A DNA stretch of 64,000 bases from Micromonospora okii (GTDB lineage Bacteria > Actinomycetota > Actinomycetes > Mycobacteriales > Micromonosporaceae): contig NZ_BBZF01000022.1 of NCBI RefSeq assembly GCF_020884795.1, forward strand, positions 1 to 64,000, given 5' to 3'. Each line of letters opens with the position of its first letter. Positions within the stretch are counted from its first letter, which is position 1. Shown here one piece after another: positions 25,871 through 33,887 of the stretch. Below the pieces are notes generated by a model. That model was not told the origin of the DNA. It searched no databases and saw only the letters and a program-made list of their open reading frames with translations. The translations under genes and the position numbers were made by a program.

Positions 25871-26985
25871 GCGCCCGGAACGCGGGCGCACCCGTCGTGG
25901 ACCCCGCGCACCTGCCGCCGACGGTGCCGGTCGGCTGGCTCACCGACGCCGTCGCCGCCGTCTTCGGCGCGCTGGGCTACTCCGCCCCCGCCGCCGCCCT
26001 GGTCGCCGGCACCCTGGTCGACGCCGACATGCGCGGCATCGGCTCGCACGGGGTGATGCTGCTGCCGATGTACGTCGACCGGATCCGGGCCGGCTCGGTG
26101 AGCCGGGCGGAGCGGGCCGAGGTGGTCCGCGACAAGGGCGCCGTCGCGGTGCTCGACGCCGGTCACGCCCTCGGGCAGCTCACCGGCGACCAGGCGATGC
26201 GGCTCGCGGTCGACAAGGCACGCACGTACGGCGTCGGCGTGGTCACCGTCCGCCGGGCGTTCCACTTCGGAGGGGCGTTCCGGTACGTGGACCTCGCCGC
26301 CCGCAACGGCTGCGTCGGCATCGCGGCGGCCAACACCCGCCCGCTGATGCCCGCACCCGGCGGCGCGTCGGCGGTGGTCGGCAACAACCCGCTCGCGGTG
26401 GGCGTGCCCCGCGCTGGCGGGCGGCCGGTGATCCTCGACGTGGCGCTCTCCGAGGCCGCGCTCGGCAAGATCCGGCTGGCCGCCGGCGAGGGTCGGCCGA
26501 TTCCCGCCACCTGGGCGACCGACGAGCGGGGCGAGCCCACCACCGACCCGGCCGCCGCGCTGCGGGGGCTGTTGCTGCCCTCGGGCGCCCACAAGGGATA
26601 CGGTCTCGCCCTCATGGTCGACGTGCTCACCGGGGTCCTCTCCGGCGGCGCGTACGGCCAGGGCGTGCAGGGCCTCTACGCCGACGTCTCCGTGCCCAAC
26701 GACTGCGCGCACTTCTTCCTCGCCCTGGACGCCGAGACGTTCGCCGAGGACGCCGACGAGATCGCCCGCCGGGTCGACGACCTCGCCGGCCAGGTGCTCG
26801 GCTCCGCGCTGGCCCCCGGCACGGACCGCGTCCACCTGCCGGGCGACATCGAGGCCGACCGCTACGACCGGGCGCTGCGCGAGGGCGTCACGCTCGCGCC
26901 GTCGGTCTCCGCCGCGCTGGCGGAGGTCGCCGCCGGGCTGGGCGTGCCGCTGTCGCCGCCCGGCGGTGCCGGAAGGAAGGAATGA
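25867..26985 (+). CDS. Ldh family oxidoreductase (malate/L-lactate/ureidoglycolate dehydrogenase type)
   Basis: A 372-residue NAD(P)-dependent dehydrogenase of the Ldh_2 fold. It shows the family pattern DADMRGIGSHGVMLLPMYV with the catalytic histidine, the VRRAFHFGGAFRYV cofactor region and the GAHKGYGLALMVDVL segment. Members oxidise 2-hydroxy acids such as malate, lactate, sulfolactate or ureidoglycolate. Here it is coupled to the importer (GTGA overlap) and likely acts on a side-chain or end product of the imported compound. The substrate cannot be read from sequence. Confidence 0.88.
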   Translation: MSARNAGAPVVDPAHLPPTVPVGWLTDAVAAVFGALGYSAPAAALVAGTLVDADMRGIGSHGVMLLPMYVDRIRAGSVSRAERAEVVRDKGAVAVLDAGHALGQLTGDQAMRLAVDKARTYGVGVVTVRRAFHFGGAFRYVDLAARNGCVGIAAANTRPLMPAPGGASAVVGNNPLAVGVPRAGGRPVILDVALSEAALGKIRLAAGEGRPIPATWATDERGEPTTDPAAALRGLLLPSGAHKGYGLALMVDVLTGVLSGGAYGQGVQGLYADVSVPNDCAHFFLALDAETFAEDADEIARRVDDLAGQVLGSALAPGTDRVHLPGDIEADRYDRALREGVTLAPSVSAALAEVAAGLGVPLSPPGGAGRKE

Positions 26986-26986
26986 G

Positions 26987-27721
26987 ATGAGGGCCAGTTT
27001 CGACGCCACCGGCGAGGTGTGCGTGGTGACCGGCGGCGCCAACGGGATCGGCGCCGCCCTCGCCCACGCGTACGCCGACGCCGGGGGGACAGCCGTGGTG
27101 TTCGACGTCGCACCCGGCCGTCCGCACCCGAGCGGGCGGGTGATCGAGCACCGGGTCGACGTCTCCGACCGGGACGCGGTGCGCGCCGCGGTGGCCCGGG
27201 TGCTCGCCGAGCACGGCCGCGTCGACGCCCTGGTGGCGGGCGCGGCCGTGCAGCCCCGCTGCGACGTGGTCGACATGGACCCCGAGCAGTGGCGGCGCAC
27301 CCTCGGGGTGAACCTCGACGGTGTCCTCTGGTGCGCGCAGGCGGTCCTGCCGGACATGATCGCCCGCCGCGCGGGGACGATCCTCGTCTTCGCCTCCGGC
27401 CTGGCCACCGCCGGCCGGGCGCAGGCGTCGGCGTACGCGGCGAGCAAGGGGGCGCTGATCGCCTTCGCCAAGTCGCTGGCCGCCGAGGTCGCCGAGCACC
27501 GCGTCCGGGTGAACACCGTCTTCCCCGGCGTGGTGGACACCCCGCAGTTCCGGGCGGCCAACCCGGCGGGCGGGGAACGGGAGCACTGGGCGCGGGCCAC
27601 CGGCATCGGCACGCCCGAGGACGTGGTCGGCCCGCTGTTGTTCCTGCTCTCGCCCGCCGCGTCGATGACCGGATCCACCCTCACCCGTGACCGGGCGTAC
27701 CCGAGGAGCGAGGCGCAGTGA
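26987..27721 (+). CDS. SDR family oxidoreductase
   Basis: A 244-residue short-chain dehydrogenase. It has the TGGANGIG cofactor motif, a catalytic-type Ser in VFASG and the YAASK pair. The usual NNAG motif is replaced by VAGAA, and the tail (STLTRDRAYPRSEAQ) lacks the common VDGG ending, so it is a divergent member. GGAAGGAA lies eight bases before the ATG. Its stop overlaps the start of the monooxygenase. It may dehydrogenate an alicyclic or alcohol intermediate of the pathway. Confidence 0.87.
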   Translation: MRASFDATGEVCVVTGGANGIGAALAHAYADAGGTAVVFDVAPGRPHPSGRVIEHRVDVSDRDAVRAAVARVLAEHGRVDALVAGAAVQPRCDVVDMDPEQWRRTLGVNLDGVLWCAQAVLPDMIARRAGTILVFASGLATAGRAQASAYAASKGALIAFAKSLAAEVAEHRVRVNTVFPGVVDTPQFRAANPAGGEREHWARATGIGTPEDVVGPLLFLLSPAASMTGSTLTRDRAYPRSEAQ

Positions 27722-29331
27722 CCAGCACGAGCGAGACGAACGAGCAGTTGCCGGTGGGTGTGGTCGGCGCCGGGCCGGTCGGCCTGGTCACCGCGTTGGG
27801 CCTGGCCCACCACGGCGTGTCGGTGGTGGTCTTCGAGGAGGACGACCGGCTGTCGCTGGACACCAAGGCCGGCACGATCCTCACCCGCACGCTGGAGGTG
27901 CTGCACCGCTACGGCGCGCTCGACGACGTGCTGGCCGGGTCGCTGCGCATCGACGAGATCGGCGAGCTGGACCGGGCCACCAACACCCAGACCCTCAGCG
28001 TCCGCACGGGCGACCTGACGGAGGACACCCGCTTCCCGTTCGTGATCAACATTCCGCAGCACGAGCTGGAGCCGATCCTGCGCCAGCGCCTCGACGCCCT
28101 CGCCCCCGGCGCGCTGCGGATGGGCCACCGGCTGCTCGACTTCGCCCAGCATGACCACCGGGTGGAGCTGCGGCTGGAGACCGCCGAGGGGGAGCGGACC
28201 GTGCCGGTGCGCTACCTGCTGGCCTGCGACGGCGGCCGGTCCGCCGTGCGGGACCAGATCGGCGCGCGGGTCGAGGGCGAGACGTACCAGGAGCGGTACA
28301 TGCTGGTCGACCTGAAGGTCGACCTGGACGTGGAGAACCCACGCGACTACCCGTACCTGGCCTACTTCGGCGACCCGCAGGAGTGGATGATCCTGGTGCG
28401 GCAGCCGCACTGCTGGCGCTTCCTCTACCCGCTGCCCGCCGGGCAGGCCGAGCCGGACCGGGAGGAGCTGGCCGACAAGGCGCGCCGGTTCATCGGCGAC
28501 ACCAAGACGCTGGAGATCCTCGGCACGAACATCTACCACGTCCACCAGCGGGTGGCCGACCGCTGGCAGGACCGGCGGGTCTTCCTGCTCGGCGACGCCG
28601 CGCACCTGATCACGCCGATGTGGGCGCTGGGCCTGAACACCGGCGTCCTGGACGCCTCCAACCTGCCCTGGCGGATGGCCTGGGTGCTGCGCGGCTGGGC
28701 CACCGATCACCTGCTCGACGGCTACCAGGTCGAGCAGGAGCCGGTCGCCACCAAGGGCTCCGCGTCGATGGCCGCCGCCGCGCGGGCGTACATGGCCCGC
28801 CGCGCCGACGACCCGGGCGTGATGACCACCGGCAACTGGGGCAACGCCTTCACCCGCGCCATGCTCGGGGTACGCCTCGACGTCGACGGCACGGGCGACT
28901 GGTCGATGGCCGCCGCCGGGGACGAGCCCCTGCCGGTGCTGGCCGGGGCGCGCAGCCCCGACCTGCCGCTGTTCGGCCCCTCGGGCACCGTGCACCTGCA
29001 CGACCTGGTCGCCGACGCGTTCGTGGCGCTCTACTTCACCGACCCGCGCCGGGTGCCGGCGCTGCCCCCGCAGGACTCGCCCGCGCTGCGGCACTACGTG
29101 GTGAGCCGCTGGGACGCCCCGCACGACTCCGGCCTGCGGGACCGGGCCCTGTTCGACCCGGGCGACCGGGTGCGCCGCCGGTTCGCGGTCGCCGACGACA
29201 CGCTTGTGCTGATCCGCCCGGACGGGCACGTCGCGGCGATCGTACCGTTCACACCGGCCGCCGGCGTCGACACGGCGGCCGAGCTCTACACCCGGATCAC
29301 CGGCTGCCCGCCGCCGCGCGAGCGGGCCTGA
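27718..29331 (+). CDS. FAD-dependent aromatic-type monooxygenase (PF01494)
   Basis: A 537-residue group A flavoprotein monooxygenase. N-terminal GAGPVGLVTALGLA binds FAD, LLACDGGRSAVR is the DG motif, and FLLGDAAHLITPMWALGLN is the GD motif. A C-terminal thioredoxin-like segment follows, as in MhpA-type 3-(3-hydroxyphenyl)propionate hydroxylases. It should hydroxylate an activated ring using NAD(P)H and O2. The GTG start overlaps the SDR stop. It is the best indicator that the operon degrades an aromatic or heteroaromatic compound. Confidence 0.9.
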   Translation: MTSTSETNEQLPVGVVGAGPVGLVTALGLAHHGVSVVVFEEDDRLSLDTKAGTILTRTLEVLHRYGALDDVLAGSLRIDEIGELDRATNTQTLSVRTGDLTEDTRFPFVINIPQHELEPILRQRLDALAPGALRMGHRLLDFAQHDHRVELRLETAEGERTVPVRYLLACDGGRSAVRDQIGARVEGETYQERYMLVDLKVDLDVENPRDYPYLAYFGDPQEWMILVRQPHCWRFLYPLPAGQAEPDREELADKARRFIGDTKTLEILGTNIYHVHQRVADRWQDRRVFLLGDAAHLITPMWALGLNTGVLDASNLPWRMAWVLRGWATDHLLDGYQVEQEPVATKGSASMAAAARAYMARRADDPGVMTTGNWGNAFTRAMLGVRLDVDGTGDWSMAAAGDEPLPVLAGARSPDLPLFGPSGTVHLHDLVADAFVALYFTDPRRVPALPPQDSPALRHYVVSRWDAPHDSGLRDRALFDPGDRVRRRFAVADDTLVLIRPDGHVAAIVPFTPAAGVDTAAELYTRITGCPPPRERA

Positions 29332-29360
29332 CCACACCAACGTCCGCGAAAGGACTGACG

Positions 29361-29732
29361 ATGAGCGAGTACGGTCACGCGACCGCCCCCGACGGCACCC
29401 AGGTGGAGCTGGGCGCCGTCGGCCAGCGGGTGGTCTTCGAGAACGACCAGGTGCGGGTCTGGGAGATCGAGCTGGCCCCGGGCGAGCAGCAGCCCTGGCA
29501 CCACCACCTCAACCCGTACCTGGTGATCGCCCTGGAGGCCGCCGACAACCGGATCGACGCGCTCGCCGGGGGCGACCCGCGCCTGGTGCACGAGGACATC
29601 GGCGGGGTGGTCTACCGCGCGCCGGGGGAGATCCACATGCTGACCAACAACGGCACGACCCGCTACCGCAGCCGGCTCGTCGAGCTGAAGTGCCTGGGGG
29701 AGAACCTCGTGGCCGGGCGGGACGAGCAGTGA
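29361..29732 (+). CDS. small cupin domain protein
   Basis: A 123-residue single cupin. The metal-binding motif is visible as WHHHLNPYLVIALE and a later GEIHMLTN. AAAGGA precedes the ATG by six bases and the stop overlaps the next cupin gene. Proteins of this size can be ring-cleaving dioxygenases, isomerases or sensors; nothing in the sequence decides. The tight packing with a second cupin suggests that they work on successive or the same intermediates. Confidence 0.82.
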   Translation: MSEYGHATAPDGTQVELGAVGQRVVFENDQVRVWEIELAPGEQQPWHHHLNPYLVIALEAADNRIDALAGGDPRLVHEDIGGVVYRAPGEIHMLTNNGTTRYRSRLVELKCLGENLVAGRDEQ

Positions 29733-30265
29733 GCGGGCAGCCGCCGGTCGTGCCCGCCCCGCCGGTGCCGGACGGGGTCGACCCGGCCGAGTGGGCCAAC
29801 AACCTCTCCGAGCCGTCGAACTACGGCGGCGCGGCGGCCGACCGGTCCCGGGAGGAACTGGTGCCCGGCCCCGGCGGCGTGGTGCTGGCCCGGTTCCGCG
29901 AGATCCTGCTGGAGACCGGCGAGCTGGACTGGGCCGACAAGACCCTCGCGGGCCTGTCGCACAAGGCGCTGTGGCGCGACGAGGAGACCGAGGCGTCCAT
30001 CTCGCTGGTGCGGTTCCGCGCCGGCTCCGGCATCCCGCTGCGCCACTCGCACGCGTCCAACCAGTTCATGTTCTGCCTCGCCGGCCGGTACACCTACGTC
30101 CCCACCGGCCTGACCCTCACCCCGGGCTCCTTCTACTGGAACCCGAAGGGCAGCCTGCACGGCCCGACGCTCGCCGAGGAGGAGAGCGTCCTGCTGGAGA
30201 TCTACGACGGGCCGCACTATCCGACCCAGCCGCAGTGGTACACCGACCCGGCGGACGCCCGCTAG
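29729..30265 (+). CDS. cupin protein, dihydroxyacetophenone-dioxygenase-like
   Basis: A 178-residue cupin in which HSHASNQFMFCLAGRYTY and a later GSLHGPTLAEE supply likely metal ligands. The layout (Trp-rich N-terminal arm, single barrel, PGSFYWNPKG turn) recalls 2,4'-dihydroxyacetophenone dioxygenase and ChrR-type cupins. A C-C-bond-cleaving dioxygenase role would suit a pathway with an upstream hydroxylase. It starts with GTG overlapping the previous stop. The assignment to a reaction is inference. Confidence 0.8.
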   Translation: MSGQPPVVPAPPVPDGVDPAEWANNLSEPSNYGGAAADRSREELVPGPGGVVLARFREILLETGELDWADKTLAGLSHKALWRDEETEASISLVRFRAGSGIPLRHSHASNQFMFCLAGRYTYVPTGLTLTPGSFYWNPKGSLHGPTLAEEESVLLEIYDGPHYPTQPQWYTDPADAR

Positions 30266-30284
30266 CCCGGAAAGAAGAGAGACC

Positions 30285-30698
30285 ATGCCCAAGCAGCAGA
30301 TCGTTTCCCCCGAACTGGCCGAGCCGAACGGCCACTTCGCCCAGGCCACGCAGGTGCGGGCGCAGGGCCGGATGGTGTTCGTCTCCGGCATGACCGCCCG
30401 CAACCGCTCCGGCGGAGTCACCGGCGTCGGCGACGTCGCCGCCCAGACCCACCAGGTCTGCCAGAACCTGCGCGCCGCGGTGACGGCCGCCGGCGGGACG
30501 CTGGACGACGTCGTGCGGGTGGACGTCTACGTCCGCAACATGGAGGACTTCAAGGCCATCCACGAGGTGCGCCGGCAGTACTTCACCGGCGAGCCGCCGG
30601 CGTCCACGATGGTCGAGGTCTCCAAGTTCGTGAACAAGGACTACCTCATCGAGATCAACGCCATCGCCGTGATCGACGACGACCGGGACGACCGATGA
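30285..30698 (+). CDS. RidA/YjgF family protein, possible pathway deaminase
   Basis: A 137-residue RidA-type trimer subunit with the family C-terminal stretch (VRVDVYVRNMEDF, PPASTMVEVSKF). Generic RidA hydrolyses reactive enamines and imines. Dedicated members such as 2-aminomuconate deaminase act inside aromatic-amine pathways. Its position between a cupin and an FAH enzyme, coupled to the latter by an ATGA overlap, favours a dedicated role and implies a nitrogen-containing intermediate. Confidence 0.88.
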   Translation: MPKQQIVSPELAEPNGHFAQATQVRAQGRMVFVSGMTARNRSGGVTGVGDVAAQTHQVCQNLRAAVTAAGGTLDDVVRVDVYVRNMEDFKAIHEVRRQYFTGEPPASTMVEVSKFVNKDYLIEINAIAVIDDDRDDR

Positions 30699-31576
30699 GG
30701 CTCGCCAGCGTGCTCGCCGACGGCGGCCGGCGCATCGGCGTGGTCGACGGCGACACCGTCGCCGTGCTCCCGGCCGACTGCGGCGACCTCGACGACGCGA
30801 TCCGGGGCGGCCCCGCCGCCCTCGACGCGCTCCGCGACGCCGCGCGGCGGGTCACGCCGGAGCCGCTGGCCGGGGTGCGGCTCGACGCCCCGCTGCGCCG
30901 GTTCAACCGGGACATCCTCTGCACCGGCTGGAACTACTGGGACCACTTCGAGGAGTCGCGCGGGAAGCGGGAGGGGCAGGACCCGGTCGAGACGCCGAAG
31001 CACCCGACCTTCTTCACCAAGGGCCCGGACACCGTCGTCGGCCCGTACGACGACATCGCCTACGACCCGCGGATCTCGGCGAAGTGGGACTACGAGGCGG
31101 AGGTGGCGCTGGTCATCGGCGCGGACTGCCGGTCGGTGGACGAGGCCGACGCGATGTCGTACGTGGCGGCGTACTGCGTGGCCAACGACGTGTCGCAACG
31201 CGACCTGCAACGCGCCCACGGCGGGCAGTGGCTCAAGGGCAAGAGCATCGACGCCACCATGCCGCTCGGGCCGTGGCTGACCACCGCCGACGACGTGCCG
31301 GACCCGGCGGCCCTGCGCATCCGGTGCGAGGTCAATGGGGTGACCCTCCAGGACGCCTCCACCGCGCAGATGGCCTTCCCCTTCGCCCGGCTCATCGCGG
31401 AGCTGAGCTGGGGGATGACCCTGCGGGCCGGCGACGTGGTGCTCACCGGCACGCCGAGCGGCATCGGAAACGCCCGCGACCCACAGATCTTCCTCAAGGA
31501 CGGCGATCTGGTGGTGACCCGGGTGGAGGGGCTCGGTGAGCTGCGCAACCGGGTGCGGCTGACCGCGCTGCACTGA
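30695..31576 (+). CDS. fumarylacetoacetate hydrolase family protein
   Basis: A 293-residue FAH-fold enzyme with the divalent-metal motif DYEAEVALVIG (E-x-E), the later ANDVSQRDLQ aspartate, and the conserved GDVVLTGTPSGIG loop. Members hydrolyse or decarboxylate ring-fission products, for example 4-oxalocrotonate decarboxylase and 2-hydroxypentadienoate hydratase. After a RidA-type deaminase, a decarboxylase, hydratase or hydrolase step on a muconate-like acid would be expected. It is the last gene of the tightly coupled run. Confidence 0.9.
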   Translation: MRLASVLADGGRRIGVVDGDTVAVLPADCGDLDDAIRGGPAALDALRDAARRVTPEPLAGVRLDAPLRRFNRDILCTGWNYWDHFEESRGKREGQDPVETPKHPTFFTKGPDTVVGPYDDIAYDPRISAKWDYEAEVALVIGADCRSVDEADAMSYVAAYCVANDVSQRDLQRAHGGQWLKGKSIDATMPLGPWLTTADDVPDPAALRIRCEVNGVTLQDASTAQMAFPFARLIAELSWGMTLRAGDVVLTGTPSGIGNARDPQIFLKDGDLVVTRVEGLGELRNRVRLTALH

Positions 31577-31620
31577 CCGCCGGCGGGCGCGGGGCGGCGC
31601 GGCAGGACCCCTTGCCGCGG

Positions 31621-31643
31621 CGGGAAATTGGTACCATTTCCCG
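31621..31643. promoter_or_regulatory. 23-bp dyad, candidate GntR operator
   Basis: CGGGAAAT and ATTTCCCG flank TGGTACC; the central TGGTACCA also fits the TGGT/ACCA type of GntR/FCD sites. It lies about 115 bases upstream of the GntR gene and just after the FAH gene, a suitable place for autoregulation. Confidence 0.5.
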
Positions 31644-31755
31644 CGCCCGCCGGCGCGTTTGTGGGATCAACCGAGACATCCCTGGTCCAGGACAATGTCC
31701 CCGGCGACGGGGCACGGACGACGTCCCATGAACGGCTCTATCCGGAAGGCACACC

Positions 31756-32526
31756 GTGGCGACAGCGCATCGTAGGACCGTCCAGGGCGGCGCCGGCGAT
31801 GACGGCCGGGCCGGCGCGAACGGGGCCGACGCCCAGCACCGCACCCTCGCCGACTCGGCGACCGCGACCCTGCACGAGGCGATCCTCACCGGCCGCCTGC
31901 CGGCCGGCACCCCGCTGCGCCTCAACGAGATGGCCGAGCTGCTGGGCATGAGCATGAGCCCGGTGCGGGAGTCCATCCGCCGGCTGGCCGCCATCGGCCT
32001 GGTCGACGTGGTGCAGCACAAGGGCGCCTGGGTCATGCCGCTGACCGTCGCCGACGCGATCGACACCCACGAGGCGCGGATCGCGATGGAGACGGCCCTG
32101 GTCGAGCGGGCGGCGACCCGGTTCACCGCCGCCGACGCCCAGCGCGCCGAGGCGGCGCTCGACGAGCACATCGCCGCGTCCGCGCGCGGCGACGCCACGG
32201 CCGCCCGCCGGGCCCACACCGAGTTCCACTTCACCATCTACCGGGCGGCCGGGTCGCGGTGGCTGCTGCGCGGCCTGGAGCCCGTCTGGGAGAACAGCGA
32301 GCGGTACCGCTTCGCCACGGTCTCGCCGGACGGGAGCAGCGAGAGGCGGGTCCGGGAGCACCGGGCCATCCTCGACGCCTGCGTTGCCGGGGACGTCGCG
32401 GCGGCCGTGGCCGCCGTGCGGGTGCACATCCAGCACGCCGCCGACCGGGTGATCGCCAAGATGAACACCGACGCCGCCGCCGTGCCCCCGGCCGGCGAAC
32501 CGCGCCCCGCGCCCACCGGCGGCTGA
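31756..32526 (+). CDS. GntR/FCD family transcriptional regulator
   Basis: A 256-residue regulator with an N-terminal winged helix (LGMSMSPVRESIRRLAAIG) and an FCD ligand domain (EFHFTIYRAAGS, VREHRAILDACVAGD). GGAAGG lies six bases before the GTG start. It sits between the catabolic operon and the amidohydrolase and most likely controls them in response to the substrate or an intermediate. A palindrome at 31621-31643 is a candidate site. The N-terminal 30 residues are low-complexity. Confidence 0.9.
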   Translation: MATAHRRTVQGGAGDDGRAGANGADAQHRTLADSATATLHEAILTGRLPAGTPLRLNEMAELLGMSMSPVRESIRRLAAIGLVDVVQHKGAWVMPLTVADAIDTHEARIAMETALVERAATRFTAADAQRAEAALDEHIAASARGDATAARRAHTEFHFTIYRAAGSRWLLRGLEPVWENSERYRFATVSPDGSSERRVREHRAILDACVAGDVAAAVAAVRVHIQHAADRVIAKMNTDAAAVPPAGEPRPAPTGG

Positions 32527-32656
32527 CCCCGGCTCACCGCCTGCCCCGACCAGACGCCCCGCCTCGGCGGGGCGCGTCCCCGCGCGGCCGTACCACGTCA
32601 CCGTCGCGCACCGTCGGCGTCACCGCCGGTGCGACAAACCCGAAGGAAGTACGCCA

Positions 32657-33613
32657 GTGTCCGGCATCGACATGCACGCCCACCTCGCCCCCGACCTGCG
32701 CCCGGCCGACCTGCCCGGGGTCGCCGTCGACACCGACGGCACGGCCCTGCTCGGCGGCCGACGGATCGGCCCGGCCGACCTGTACCACCCCGACCGGCTC
32801 GAAGCCCACCTCGACCGGGCCGGCCTGGACGAGGCGATCGTCAGCGTCCCGCCGCCCTTCTACCGGCAGCGGCTGGGCGCGCCCGAGGCGGCGGCGTGGG
32901 CCCGCGCGGTCAACGACGGCCTGCTCGCCGTGGTCGCCGACCGGCCCCGGCTCACCCCGCTGGCGTACCTGCCGTTCGAGCACTCTGAGGTGGCGCTCGC
33001 CGAATACGACCGGATCGCCGCCGACGCGCGCTGGGCGGGAGTGGTGGGCGCCGCCGGCGGGGAGACCGGCCCGCTGGACGCGGCGGCGCTTCGCCCGCTG
33101 TGGCAGCGCCTCGACGCCGACCGGCGCACCCTGCAACTGCACCCCGCGCACTCACCGGACGCCCGGCTGGAGCCGTTCTACCTGGCGAACCTGCTGGGCA
33201 ACCCGGTCGAGACGGCCGTGGCGGTGGCGCAGCTCGTCTTCGGCGGGGTGCTCGGGGCGTACCCGGGGATCCGGTTCGTGCTGGTGCACTGCGGCGGCGT
33301 CGTGCCGGCCGTGGTCGGGCGCTGGGAGCGCGGGCACACCACGACCCGGCCCGGCGTACCGGTGCTGTCGCCCACCCCGGCCGAGGCGGTGCGCGCGCTC
33401 TACGTCGACAACCTGGCCCACGACCCGGCGGTGGTGGACCTGGCGGTGTCGGTCTTCGGCCCGGAGCGGCTGGTCCTCGGCAGCGACTGGCCGTTCCCGA
33501 TGGGCGACGAGAACCCGGCGGCGTCGGTGACCCACCGGGGCGGCGACTACGCGCGACAGGTGGCCGTGGACAACGCCGCGCGGGCCCTGGGGCGGGGGCC
33601 GGACGGCCGGTGA
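32657..33613 (+). CDS. amidohydrolase family protein, ACMSD-like
   Basis: A 318-residue metal-dependent TIM-barrel protein. Ligands typical of aminocarboxymuconate-semialdehyde decarboxylase are seen: DMHAH at the N-terminus, LQLHPAHS, VLVHCGGVVP and GSDWPFPMGDENP. Relatives decarboxylate or hydrolyse ring-derived acids. Together with the RidA and FAH genes it resembles the parts list of a 2-amino-3-carboxymuconate-type pathway, though no 3-hydroxyanthranilate dioxygenase is recognised. GAAGGAAG precedes the GTG start by seven bases. It lies after the regulator and probably has its own promoter. Confidence 0.87.
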   Translation: MSGIDMHAHLAPDLRPADLPGVAVDTDGTALLGGRRIGPADLYHPDRLEAHLDRAGLDEAIVSVPPPFYRQRLGAPEAAAWARAVNDGLLAVVADRPRLTPLAYLPFEHSEVALAEYDRIAADARWAGVVGAAGGETGPLDAAALRPLWQRLDADRRTLQLHPAHSPDARLEPFYLANLLGNPVETAVAVAQLVFGGVLGAYPGIRFVLVHCGGVVPAVVGRWERGHTTTRPGVPVLSPTPAEAVRALYVDNLAHDPAVVDLAVSVFGPERLVLGSDWPFPMGDENPAASVTHRGGDYARQVAVDNAARALGRGPDGR

Positions 33614-33645
33614 CGCCGACCGGTCGGATGAGCCCTTGGCCGAGG

Positions 33646-33885
33646 TCATCCGGCCTGCCGAGGGTCGTCGCGGTCAGGTTCGGTGCAATGGGCTGCCGTG
33701 CTCCACAGTTGCACGTCCTTGGCTGCGCGCAGGACGTCACGGGCGGCGGCGGCCACCGGGCAGTCTGTCGTCCGGCAGATCGGGCAGCGCCCGTCGGTTC
33801 CGGGCCGGTGGTCGCGGAGGATCCAGCGGGCGGTGAGGATCAGCCGGTTGCGGATCTGGGCCAGGGACAGGAACGGTGCGGTCAT
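33646..33885 (-). CDS. small cysteine-containing hypothetical protein
   Basis: A 79-residue protein with a CPICRTTDC cluster and one further cysteine near residue 67, which could bind zinc. Its ATG lies two bases after the stop of the XRE regulator, so the two are co-transcribed. Small Cys-bearing partners of this type accompany XRE-TPR regulators in actinomycetes. The function is unknown. Confidence 0.75.
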   Translation of the reverse strand: MTAPFLSLAQIRNRLILTARWILRDHRPGTDGRCPICRTTDCPVAAAARDVLRAAKDVQLWSTAAHCTEPDRDDPRQAG

Positions 33886-33887
33886 CC

